DNA of 64,000 nucleotides from Rhipidocladum racemiflorum (lineage: Eukaryota > Streptophyta > Magnoliopsida > Poales > Poaceae). Both the position numbers and the translations under genes were made by a program. This document shows, piece after piece, positions 8,575 to 19,260 of this stretch. The notes beneath the pieces were generated by a model. It ran no database searches. It had not been told where the DNA came from and worked only from the letters and a program-made list of their open reading frames with translations. Location of the stretch: NCBI GenBank assembly GCA_036346355.1, contig CM070572.1:41887944-41951943 (forward strand), read 5' to 3'. Numbering within the stretch: the first letter of the stretch is position 1; every line of letters begins with the position of its first letter.

Positions 8575-11450
8575 AGAATCTCGTCCCGAGATTCAGGCTC
8601 ACTACATAGGTTTGGAAACTCTTTCTTCAAATCCTCTTCGCTCCCTAAGTCGCTTCGCTCTCTGCATGGTTGCTCCAATCGAACTCTACAAAACGGGTTG
8701 ACTTGTTTCTAGTTTCTCGATCCATTGTGTCTAGAATCCTCACTGGGATACTCCTTATAAGTCAAATCCTCTTGCAACTCAATTGATTCTAGCGGTGTTC
8801 TGCTCTCGTGAACTCGGAGACACTTCTTTAATCGGGACACATGGAATACATCATGTACTCCTCGCTAACGATCAGTGGCAACTCCGGTGATAAGCAACTT
8901 CGCCTCTGCTGCTCAAAATCTTAAATGGTCCAACATAACGGGTGCAAGTTTCCCTTTGGCATGGAACCTCTTAACTCCCCCGAGAGGCGTAACTCGAGGT
9001 ATACAAAGTCTTCGGTTCAAAACTCAAATCTCGCGACGATTGTCGGCATAACTCTTCTGTCGAGATTGGGCTATCTTCAACCTTTCCCTAATCATAGCGA
9101 CCGCTCTTCAAATTTCTTGAAGAATATCAGGCCCAAAGACACGGCGCTCGCCGGCCTCATTCCAATTCAATGGCGTCCGACAGTGGTCGACCATACAAAG
9201 GCCTCAAAAGGTGACATCGTAAACTAGCCTCGATAACTATTGTTGTAATCGAACTCGGCATACGGCAAACTTTTATCCCAAGAGGTAGCATAAGCCAATG
9301 CACAAGCTCTTAACATATCCTCCCAGACTGTTGACTCTTTCGGTCTGTCCATCCGTCTGTGGATGATAAGGTTATCTTGAAGTTTAAACGGGTTCCCATG
9401 GCTTCATGCAACTTATTCCGTAACCTTGAGGTAAATTGGGTACCTCGTCTGATACAATCCTCTTTGGCACTCCGTGCAAACAAACAATCCTGATCATGTA
9501 TAATTTGCTAATTTATCTCCGAGTAAGTGGTCTTCACGGGATAAAATGGGCTACTTTAGTCAAGCGATCCACTATAACCCATATGGAGTCATAACCTCCT
9601 TGAGTCTTCGGCAAACCGTAATGAAATCCATTCCGATTTCCTCCCACTTCCACTCGGTATCTTCGCGGTTGTAGCAATCCTGCTGGTCTCTCGATGCATT
9701 GCCTTGACTCTCTGGCATACGCCGCACAATGCAACATGCTCGGCAACTTCGCTTCATACTCGGCCACCGTAATCTCTCCTTCAGATCCTCGATACATCTT
9801 GGCGCTTCGGGATGAATTGAGTACTTGGAGTCATGGGCTTCTTCCAAAATCGCCGCTTTAACTCCTCCTTGTTAGGCACACAAATCCGACCCTTCATCCA
9901 TAACGTGCCTTGCTCATCCAACTTGAAGTCCTCTCGCCTTGCCTTCCTCCTTGACGGACTTAATCCTCGCGGATCTTGTCATCATCCTTCCGTCCTTCTC
10001 GGATCTGATCCTCTAGGTAGGCTTTACTTCTAATGCGCCAAGAATCCGCTAGGTACTACCTCAATCTTCATTTTCCGAAATCCTCACACAACTCATCCGA
10101 CTTGTGGCTAGCAACGCACTCACGGTATGGCTTTTCCGACTCGGGCGTCGGCTACTACGCTGGCCTTCCCGGATGGTAATGGATTCAAACATTATAGTCC
10201 TTGATGAACTCTAGCCATCTCCTTTGCCTCATATTCAGATCCGACTGGGTGAATAGGTACTTAAGGCTCTTATGATCCATATATACTTCACATCTGTTTC
10301 CAATCAGATAGTGACGCCATATCTTCAAAGCATGCACTACGCGGCTAACTCTAGGTCATGTGTCGGATAATTTTCCTCATGCGGCCTCAATCGCTTTGAT
10401 GCATAAGCAACGACCTTTCCATTCTCGTGACAAGACACATCCGAGTCCTTGGCGCGATGCGTCACAATAAATGTCGAAGCTTTGAGCAACATCCTAGAGA
10501 ACTAACACCGTGCCGATGTCAATTGCTTCTTCAGCTCCTGAAATCCTTTCTCACATTCCGGCCCATGCAAACTTCTTTTCCTTCTTCAAAGAATTGCGTA
10601 AGAGGTTTCGCGATTGTCGAAAAGCCTTCAATGAAACGGCGGTAGTATCCTGCCATTCCAAGGAAACTCCGAATCTGGTCACAGCCTTTCTTGCTCCCAA
10701 TGTAACACAGCTTCTACTTTGCTTGGATCCACTGGCGACTCCTTCTGCGGTCATTACATGTCCAAGAAACTCCACCTTGTCCTTCCAAAAATCACACTTG
10801 CTGAACTTGGCGAAAAGTTGCTGTTCCTCGCCTTTCCAAAACTCGCCTTAAGTGTTCGGCATGTTCATCCTCTGCCTTGGAGTAGATTAGGATATCGTCT
10901 ATGAACACGATTTACAAACTTGTCCAAATATTCCATGAACACCTTATTCATCATATTCATGAAATAAGCCGGGCGCATTAAATCGACCCAAAGGACATAA
11001 TCAGAACTCGTGAATGTCCATATCTTGACGAGAATGCGCCTTCTAATATCCTCTCGATCGAATCTTCAATCGATGGTATCCCGATTTCAGATCAATCTTG
11101 GAGAAAACTCCGGCTCCTCTTAATCGATCAAACAAATCATCAATCCTGGGTAGCGGATACTTATTCTTCACGGTGACTTCATTGAGTGCACGGTAGTCAA
11201 TGCACATCCTGAAACTCCCGTCCTTCTTCTTGACAAACAAAACTGGTGCTCCCCACGGCGACGAACTTGGTCTGATAAATCCTTTATCCATTAACTCTTC
11301 CAGCTGTTTCTTCATCTCTACCAACTCCTCGGTAGACATCCGATAGGGTCTCTTTGCTATCGGTGCTGTACTAGGTACAAGCTCTATCACAAACTCTATG
11401 TCCCTGTCTGGCGGCATACCAGGTAGATCTTCGGGAAAAACATCGGGGTA
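8575..11450 (-). pseudogene. pol: E1 pol, distal part: RT, RNase H, integrase, chromodomain (broken)
   Basis: On the minus strand, RT starts at 11450 with YPDVFPEDLPGMPPDRD, then KRPYRMSTEELVEMKK, SSPWGAPVLFVKKKDGSFRM and DYRALNEVTVKNKYPLPR. The catalytic FIDDILIYS is near 10885-10911. RNase H and its linker occupy roughly 10060-10600. The integrase zinc-finger remnant is near 9700-9850 and the core start (WEEIGMDFIT) near 9610-9655. The chromodomain-like tail lies at about 8600-8860, just before the PPT. Many single-base frameshifts break the frame. The domain order RT-RH-IN-chromodomain defines a chromovirus. The first codons of the apparent frame reaching 11462 come from the E5 LTR. Confidence 0.88.
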
Positions 11451-12843
11451 TGAAAGGACCAACGATGTCGCCTAGAGGGGGGGTGAATAGGCGGATTAAA
11501 AATTACGCAGCGGAATAAAAAGGTCCGAGCTGGTCAATCCGGAGTCTCCGGGTTTTGGTCCGATACTCCGGCTTGTCCGAGTGTCCAGATGTAATACCGA
11601 GTCTCCGGTTAGCTGCTCGGGAACGCAAAGAAAACTACTCTAGCAAGCGCAACAAACTACTAGAAGTAAATAGCAAGAACAACCTAGAACAATTGCAAGA
11701 CAAGATTTGAATTTACTCAAAGCAAAGAGCTAGAACTAACTTTACAAATTCAAATCTAACCAAGCAAATCTAGGAAGAAAAAGAGAATGCGAGAGACGAG
11801 ATTTTTCACCGAAGTTCAGGTTCTTGAAGGGAACCCTACGTCTCTGTTGAGGTGGCTCGGTCACACTTGAGCCGGGGTCTCTTTCAACCCGCTTTCCTCC
11901 CGGTGTTGCACAAATGCACTCGCCGGCTTCACTTCTTGTCTCTTCCCTTTCGGAGGCGAGACTACGCCTTCTACAAAGCCAGGGCTCACCACACGCGTTG
12001 GTAGCTCCCGGTGACTCCTAGCCGTCTAGGAGACCTTCAACCTCCAAGAGTAAAAGCACCACGAAGAATCGCTTGGAGGATGAACTAGTGCTCAACAAGA
12101 CGAAATGAATGCACTTAGCACTTTTCTTCTTCCTCTCCTCACCAAAGAGATCAACAACCAAATTAATTGGTGGGAGGAAGATGGAGGCTCTATTGAATGC
12201 TTAGAGATGGTTAGGAATGGCTTGAATGCTGCTATGAATGAGCTCAATAGAGATCCTAGCCGTTGGAGTGGAGTGGAGGCTTTAAATACTCTTTTGAAAA
12301 CTAGCCATACTCCCGCTTTTGTACAGGCCGGAGTGTCCGACAAATAACCCGGAGACTCGGGTTATCCGAGACTCGGACCAAATGTCCGGATACTCGGACC
12401 CACCGAAACCAGAGGCAACCGAGGGCTCAACCCGAGACTCGGACATAATGTCCGGATACTCGGATTGAATCCGAGACTCCGGACTAAATGTCCGGATACT
12501 CCGGGTTAACCAGTTCGGTTTCAACTTTAAACTTTTCAAAACCAAGTGAAGTAGTGCTAATTTGAGATGCAAGAAATGATGTTGAGCACATGCACATCCT
12601 AAATTCGATTTCTCGTCAGACTTCTTAATAGTACGGCTATCCTTAAGACGCAAATAAATATAAGATTACAATTATGGTCTTGATGCCGTCTTTTTGAGTT
12701 TAAGTAGTCGTGGGGGTGTCCAATGTCTTTTCAAGCTCCACATAATCTCGATATCTGCAGTATTCTTGGATAAAACATTAGAACTCTTTAATTGTGTCAT
12801 CATTAATCACCAAAACAATTTGAGGGGCCTAGATGCACTTTCA
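11451..12843 (-). repeat. E5 3' LTR, 1393 bp
   Basis: It starts TGAAAGGACC at 11451 and ends GCACTTTCA at 12843 (plus-strand view), and pairs with 21543-22932. It contains two clusters of the short palindromic repeat (about 11536-11640 and 12320-12510) and a TATTTAAA box at 12281-12288 on the minus strand. A frame antisense to the element (12105-12347) is also present in the other LTR but has no known domain. Confidence 0.95.
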
Positions 12844-13255
12844 ATCTCCCCCTTTTTGGTGAATTGATGACAACACAATTAATTAGCAAATGAAATAACG
12901 AGAACAATACTTAGGCATAAGATAAAAAAGAGAAGCTCCCCCTAAATGTGTGCATTAGAAGAAATTGAGTGGAATCAAATGCACATTTATAACGAGAAAT
13001 ACCCGAGAGCTCCCCCTCAAATGCACAAGCATCTCATCACAAATAACTGAAAGCAATCCATGCATTAAATGAGCAATAACGACATCACAACGAACAGACA
13101 GAGTTCACAACATAAAATAAACAAAATAACTGAAGCAACACACAAGTCCACCAGTCCACCCACCCACACGCGACCGACGGAACGCTAAAGAAGTCCACGA
13201 CAAAGACAACGCTGAAGAACACTCCCCCTTTGGCATCAAGACACCAAAAAGGAAG
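12844..13255 (-). other. E5 region between ORF3 and 3' LTR, with several PPT-like tracts
   Basis: On the minus strand the true PPT, AAAAAGGGGGAGAT, abuts the LTR at 12844-12857. Further AGGGGGAG-type tracts occur near 12937-12945, 13009-13017 and 13221-13231. Repeated PPT copies upstream of the 3' LTR are, as I recall, a described feature of Sireviruses. No coding sequence is seen. Confidence 0.75.
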
Positions 13256-14938
13256 TCACAGGGAATCACTCGTCATCTCCGCTGCCGAGGCCTCATACTC
13301 AGAGCCCTCGCTGTCGTCGTCACCAGGCGCTGGAGGAGCAGAGGAGGAAGCAATCCCAAACAAAGCATTTGCAGAAGTGTCGTCGCTACTCTCCTCGGAA
13401 GACCCGGAGGAGTCGCTGGGAGAGACTGCCTCGCCATTGTGGCGGCGGATGCTGCGAATGTCTTGACCATTCTTCTTGATCTGTCGACTCATCACCTTCT
13501 GCCTGGTGGAGATGTCGCGGCAAAGAAGAAAGACGTGCTTAAGCATCCTCTGAAGAGTGCTGCTTGGGACCTCGGACTGCTCAGAAGGAGTGACTGGAGA
13601 CACAGCTGGAACAGGAGCAGAGGTAGAGGCCGAAGCACGACCTCGGCGAAGCCTAGCAGCAGGACCAGGAGCAGCTGGAGGGGCTGGAGTAGACTGAGGG
13701 CGGACCTTGTAAGAAAGATGCTCCTCATCTCTGACAAACTTCAGCCCACTCACTGAAGAGATCAAGGTCATCACGAAAGGTGCATAGCTGCAACTGGCCA
13801 TGTTGCTCAAGGCTCGCCTCATTGTTTCCCACAAGAAATCGACAATGTCAAAAGGCTCAGTGCTCTCAACGAGGTGAAACAGCAGGTTCCTACCATAGGA
13901 ACTGATAGCAGAAGCATCTCCCTCCTTGGGAGAAAGAGTGACTCTCAACATCCTGTTGAGGACAGCTGGAATGTCCTTTAGACCCTTGATGGTCCCAACT
14001 GTGAAGCTCCTGGAAGTGTCATACAAAGCCTCAATCTGGCCAGAGTCAACACTTTCTTCTCATGAAGCTTTGGATCTGGCATTGTACCCGAGATTGAGCA
14101 CTCTGGCAAATCTCTTCTTGCTAGCCACATACCAGATTCTGTCAGTCATCCACCAAATGGCCTCATCATTCTTGTCAAAATACAAGGTGGCATAGAACTG
14201 CATGATGACCTCATTGTTCCAGTCATACTTGTATGCCATGATGTTCTTGATCTGATGCAGCTCGCAAATCTCTATGATCTGAGTGAAAACTGGATTGCCT
14301 GCTGCGGCCATGTACTCCCAGTCAATGGTCTTCATGCGAACCACTGGGTGCTCAAGAGGGTATAGGACCGTCTCATAGAAATCAGACTGAAACCGGTTCC
14401 AAAACCGGCGGTCCACATACTCATCCTGGTGGAGCTCCAAAGGATCTTTCTTCCTTTGTTCCACTATGGCTTTCCCTTTACCAGGTCCTGTCCGGTAGTC
14501 AATCACTCTCATTGGATTCACGGACAAAGGATAGTTCCACACTGGCTTGGCCTTGATCAGAGGACCAATGAAATGCCCAGAGGTACGGAACTGGCTTCTT
14601 TTCTGATCACGAAGCCTGGCATGGGTATCAGCTGGATGCTCATCTGGATCAGGAACTTGCTGAGGAGGAGGAGATTGGACAGGTGCTGATGCTGAACCTA
14701 GCTGGCCTCGAGGTCTGGAAATGGGCCTTTTGGCCACCCCAATTCTCTGCCTTTTCTGCGGAGGCTGCTGAGGATGCGGAGGAGAATTGGTGGGAGATAC
14801 GCCCTGAGCGGGAGTACTACCACCAGCTGCCTGCGGAGGGGGATCGCTACCCCCAGCTGCCTGCGGAGGAGGATCGCTACCCCCAGCTGCCTGCGGAGGA
14901 GGAGCGCTGCCTCCGGAAGTTCCCTTGGAAGGATCCAT
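13256..14938 (-). pseudogene. E5 ORF3: extra ORF downstream of pol, 560 codons with one internal stop
   Basis: The ATG at 14938 opens a frame on the same strand as gag-pol. It reads to a TGA at 14060-14062, then stays in frame to 13256. One base change would thus account for the break. The N-terminus is Pro/Gly-rich with a repeated GGSDPPPQAA unit. The middle part (residues about 150-300) is aromatic-rich and probably globular, with WNNEVIMQFYATLYFD and IWWMTDRIWYVASKKR. A helical stretch (LQRMLKHVFLLCRDI) follows, then a Ser/Asp/Glu-rich acidic tail. I see no signal peptide or clear membrane span. The position equals that of the env-like or extra ORF of Sireviruses. The middle part recalls plant proteins filed as putative plant transposon protein. 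The function is unknown. Confidence 0.75.
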
Positions 14939-15018
14939 CCGACTGCATGCAGCGAACGAGAGGAATTAGCCAAGAGACGACGCTAAAAACAGCGATTTAA
15001 TCAAATCGCCGAGGCACC

Positions 15019-15142
15019 CAACCCGGAGAGTCCGGACAAAATGTCCGGATACTCCGGATTGCATCCGGAGACTCCGGACCAAATGTCCGGATACTCCGGA
15101 TGGACCCGGAGACTCCGGACTCAGAGTCCGGACACTCCGGAT
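15019..15142. repeat. palindromic repeat cluster A (E5)
   Basis: Several alternating units of GTCCGGATACTCCGG and CCGGAGACTCCGG lie next to each other. Each unit can fold on itself. The same units occur in both LTRs, at 15646-15765 and in pol at 17776-17843. Confidence 0.9.
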
Positions 15143-15645
15143 GTGCCAGAGGGAACGCACGGGCGGCCAAGGATTTCACGGAATCCAACCCTAATCGCGA
15201 TCAAAAACAAATCTAGAGTGCCACAAGAATGTTCAAGAACCAAGTAGGGCAAACTCTAGCAATGAATTTCGCGGGAATAGGGCACAAAAAAGAACTCACT
15301 TCAAGAAGATTTGAAAGTTGAAGAACGCGGGTGAGTTGGGGTTAATGAGTCTCCGATCTTGAGGGCCACGAAGAGTCAAGCCTCACCCTAGAAGAGATGA
15401 AGCAAGAGGAGAGGCCTTAAGAAACGAAGACACGAATCCAATCCCGAAGAGGAGGGGGTTAGGGCCAAGGAGTCTTACCAAGATCTTCAAAGCCAAGGAG
15501 AGGAAGGGGATCCAAGAGCCTTGGAGAAGAATATGAAGGTGAGAAACACGCCCTAGCCAAGAGAGGAGCACGGGAGAGGAAGAGGCGCACGAAGGAATAG
15601 AAAGAAACTAAACCGCGCGGGATACTTGGGATTTAACCGACCGCC

Positions 15646-15765
15646 CCAACCCGGAGACTCCGGACTTTAGTCCGGATACTCCGGAACAACCCGGACACTC
15701 CGGACGAAATGTCCGGAGACTCCGGCCTACCCGGAGAGTCCGGATAGAAATCGGATACTCCGGTT
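15646..15765. repeat. palindromic repeat cluster B (E5)
   Basis: CCGGAGACTCCGGAC, GTCCGGATACTCCGG and close variants are repeated between pol and ORF3. Confidence 0.9.
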
Positions 15766-16012
15766 CCCCAAATTTCTGAAGAAAAGGAATTTTTCAAGGA
15801 AAGCTTCGAGACCCGCGAGAGAGAGAGAGAAAGGAGTCCTAGGGCATCCATCCACCATGTGACTAGCTAACAATCAAGCAATCAGACTATAGTCACATGG
15901 TAATGATGCGATCCTAAGATCAAGAGCCAATAACACAAGGTAAATATAAAGAAAAAGATAAGTAAAGTTTTGAACTTCATTTTTCATTCACCAACCAATA
16001 TATGAGCACTTA

Positions 16013-17986
16013 TCAAGCCACGTTACGAGAATCTAGAATATTTAGACCACTTCTCAATTCACAGAACCTTTTCTCGTCAAGGGGCTTGGTAAAGATATCA
16101 CTAATTGATCGCTTGTACTTACATGTTGGATATCAATTTCGCCTTTGGTTGCGTGGTCTCTTAGGAAATGATGGCGAATATCAATGTGTTTTGTTCGGGA
16201 GTGTTGGACAGATTGTTGGCAATTTTATGGCACTCTCATTGTCACACGTAAGTGGAACGCTTTTGTAGGATAGGCCATAATCACTCAAGGTTTGTCTCAT
16301 CCAAAGTAATTGGGCACAACAACTCCCGCGGCTATGTATTCGGCCGCAAAGGATAGGGCTACGGAATTTTGTTTCTTGGAAGACCACGAGACTAGGGACC
16401 TACCCAAGAATTGGCAAGTTCCCGAGGTGCTCTTCCTATCCACTTTGCAACCGGCATAATCCGCATCGGAATAGCCAATAAGCTCAAAGGAGGATCCTTT
16501 CGGATACCAAAGTCCGAAATGAGGAGTGTGCACTAAATATCTCAGATTCTCTTAACGGCCACCATGTGGCACTCTTTTGGAGCGGCTTGAAAACGTGCAC
16601 ACATACAAACGCTAAGCATGATATCGGGCCTAGATGCACAAAGATAAAGGAGAGAACCGATCATCGAACGATATACCTTTTGGATGACCGGTTTACCTTC
16701 TTTGTCGAGGTCTAGGTGCCCATTGGCTTGCATTGGCGTCTTTATGGGCTTGGCGTCCTCCATTCCGAACTTCTTGAGCATGTCCTTGATGTACTTCGTT
16801 TGACAAATGAAAGTTCCTTCCTTGAGTTGTTTAACTTGGAATCCGAGGAAGAACTTCAACTCACCCATCATGGACATCTCAAACCTTTTGGTCATTATCT
16901 TGCTAAACTCTTTACACAAATGTTCATTAGTAGATCCAAATATAATGTCATCGACATATATTTGACACACAAATAAATCATTGTCAATATGCTTAGTAAA
17001 GAGAGTAGGGTCGGCCTTTCCGACTACAAAACCTTGTCCGAGAAGGAAGTCTCAAGACATTCAAACCATGCCCTTGGAGCTTGCTTAAGTCCATAGAGTG
17101 CCTTGTGAAGGTAGTAGACATGGTCCTGATGTCTTGGATCTTCAAATCCGGTGGTTGCTCAACGTAGACCATTTCGGAAAGTGGTCCATTTAAGAAGGCG
17201 CTCTTCACGTCCATTTGATACAACTTGAAATCATGGTGAGTAGCAAAGGCAAGTAATATTCTAATAGATTCAAGCCTAGCTACTGGAGCATATGTTTCAT
17301 CGAAATCCAAACCTTCTATTTGAGTGTACCCTTGAGCAACCAAACGGGCTTTGTTCCTTGTCACGATCCCGTTTTCATCTTGCTTGTTTCGAAATACCCA
17401 TTTTGTGCCGATCACATTTTGATTTGGTCTTTGAACAAGCTCCCAGACTTGATTGCGCTTGAAGTTGTTCAGTTCCTCTTGCATAGCCATCACCCAATCT
17501 GGGTCTTCAAGCGCTTCATCTACCTTAAGAGGTTCAAGAGAGGAAACAAACGAGTAAAATTCGCAAAAATTTGCAACTCGAGATCGAGTGGATACTCCCT
17601 TGTTGATGTCTCCAAGAATGTTGTCCACCGGATGATCTCTTTGAATGCTTTGATGAACTCTAGGATGAGGTACGGATGAGTCCAAGGCTTGAATAGGGCC
17701 TTCATCATCTTGGGTGGCATTTGAACCATCTTGGGCTTGATTGGACGAGGAGGGAAAGTCGCCCGAGCCTGACCCATCCGGAGACTCCGGTATTGGACCC
17801 GGAGACTCCGGACTAATCCGGACACTCCCCGGAGACTCCGGGTTGGGGAGCTCGGGTGAGATTCCAAATTTTGAGGTCTTACCTCCCCAATTGCCATTTT
17901 CTTTATAGCTTCACAAGGAGGTTCTTCCCTGTCAATCACAACACGATCAACTTGTTCTACTTGAGAACCGTTAGTTTCATCAAAAG
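16013..17986 (-). pseudogene. pol: E5 pol: RT and RNase H (frameshifted)
   Basis: On the minus strand the linker after integrase holds palindromic repeat units (17776-17843). RT then begins near 17560 with LEDPDWVMAMQEELNNF, NQVWELVQRP, IGTKWVFRNKQDENG, ARLVAQGYTQIEGLDFDETY and YQMDVKSAFLNG. A frameshift follows near 17130. The catalytic YVDDIIFGSTNE is at about 16958-16923. RNase H follows (GYSDADYAGCKVDRKS near 16470), again with shifts near 16300-16550, and the tail ends at a TGA at 16013-16015. The copia order and YVDD box are clear. The frameshifts make this copy inactive as read. Confidence 0.88.
17776..17843. repeat. palindromic repeat units inside E5 pol
   Basis: CCGGAGACTCCGG units, as in the LTRs, sit between the integrase and RT coding parts and are translated as a Ser/Arg/Gly/Val-rich segment (TRSLRGVSGLVRSLRV). 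Confidence 0.85.
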
Positions 17987-19260
17987 TCACGTCACGCGAG
18001 ATTTCAACGACACCGGTGGTATTGTTGAAAACTCGGTACGCGTAAGCATTAGTTCCATAACCAAGTAAGAAACCTCATCTACTTTAGGAGCGAATTTAGA
18101 AGACTTAGCCTTTTTATTAAGGATATAGCATTTGCTCCCAAAGACTCGAAAGTAGGAGACATTTGGTTTCTTCCCGGTGAGCAACTCATACGCCGTCTTC
18201 TTTAAGATCTTGTGGAGGTAGAGGCGGTTGGAGCTGTGGCATGCGGTGTTGATTGCTTCCGCCCAAAAACTATCGGAAACCTTGTACTCGTCGAGCATTG
18301 TCCGCGCCATCTCAATGAGGGTTCGATTCTTCCTCTCGGCCACCCCATTTTGTTGAGGAGAATAGGGAGCCGAGAACTCGTGCTTGATTCCTTCCTCATC
18401 AAGAAACTCCTCCACGCCAATATTCTTGAACTCGGTGCCGTTGTCGCTCCGAATTCTCTTAATTTTTACTTCAAACTCGTTTTGAGCTCTTCTCATGAAT
18501 TTCGTTAATGTCACTTGGACTTCTCCTTTGTCATGCAAAAAGAACACCCAAGTGAACCGAGAAAAATCATCAACAATAACTAAACCATACTTACTTCCCC
18601 CAATGCTTATGTAGGCGACCGGACCAAAAAGATCCATATGTAGCATTTCCAACGGTCTTGAGGTCGTCATTACATTCTTGGCGGGATGGGAGGCACCAAC
18701 TTGCTTGCCGGCTTGACAAGCACTACAAATCCTGTCTTTCTCAAAGACAACATTGGTTAGTCCGAGAATGTGGTTGCCTTTAATGAGTTTGTGAAGATTC
18801 CTCATACCAACATGGGCTAGTCGGCGATGCCATAGCCAACCCATGCTAGATTTAGCCATTAAGCACGTTTCAAGATTAAGCCTATCCGTATTGAAGTCTA
18901 CGAGATAGAGCTTGCCCTTTAAACGCCCTTTAAAGGCTATTGAACCATCAAGCCTCTTAACGACATCCACACCCTTTTCATTAAACAAACAATTATAGCC
19001 CGCTTCACATAATTGTGCAACGGACAATAAATTGTAGCTTAATGAGTCAACAAGCAACACATTATTTAATTGAAAATTGCTTGAGATAGAAATTTTACCC
19101 AATCCAATTACTTCTCCTTTTCCATTGTCTCCAAAGACAATGCTTTCACTATTTGATCCATTTGCGTCCAATTGAGCAAACATTGCCTTTTCTCCGGTCA
19201 TGTGGTGCGTACATCCGCTATCCAAAATCCAACTTGTTCCACCGGAGATATAGGCCTACA
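17987..19260 (-). pseudogene. pol: E5 pol: protease, GAG-pre-integrase and integrase
   Basis: Protease starts with WILDSGCTHHMTGEKAMF near 19233 (catalytic DSG). The GAG-pre-integrase finger follows (LWHRRLAHVGMRNLH, then CSACQAGKQ). The integrase core has its acidic triad in view: HMDLFGPVAY, RIRSDNGTEFKN and QQNGVAERKNRTL. The C-terminal part (YFRVFGSKCYILNKK) runs to about 18070, where a frameshift separates it from the RT portion. About 400 codons are open, making this the best preserved part of E5. The apparent ATG at 19225 lies inside the protease motif and is not the true start. The polyprotein continues from gag. Confidence 0.9.

Larger units (their letters stand above)
14939..16012 (-). 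other. E5 spacer between pol and ORF3 with palindromic repeat clusters
   Basis: A non-coding stretch of about 1.07 kb. Two clusters of the element's short palindromic repeat lie at 15019-15142 and 15646-15765, built from units such as GTCCGGATACTCCGG and CCGGAGACTCCGG. The cluster at 15019 sits only about 80 bases before the ORF3 start. Small frames here (14966-15247, 15383-15571, 15633-15851) are translations of the repeats or chance. Confidence 0.75.

Noticed and set aside
11043..11462. Apparent start codon of the E1 RT frame at 11462
   Set aside because: The first four codons are E5 LTR sequence. The real polyprotein continues across E5 from 22933.
12105..12347. 80-codon frame antisense to E5 in its LTR, also at 22190-22390
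   Set aside because: It is present in both LTRs because LTRs are copies of each other. It is antisense to the element, has no domain, and spans the TATA-like box.
13230..13756. Plus-strand frames opposite ORF3
   Set aside because: Antisense shadows of the Ser/Asp/Arg-rich ORF3.
15019..15142. CRISPR-like array
   Set aside because: Units are palindromic, adjacent without unique spacers, and shared with the LTRs of the same retrotransposon in a plant genome.
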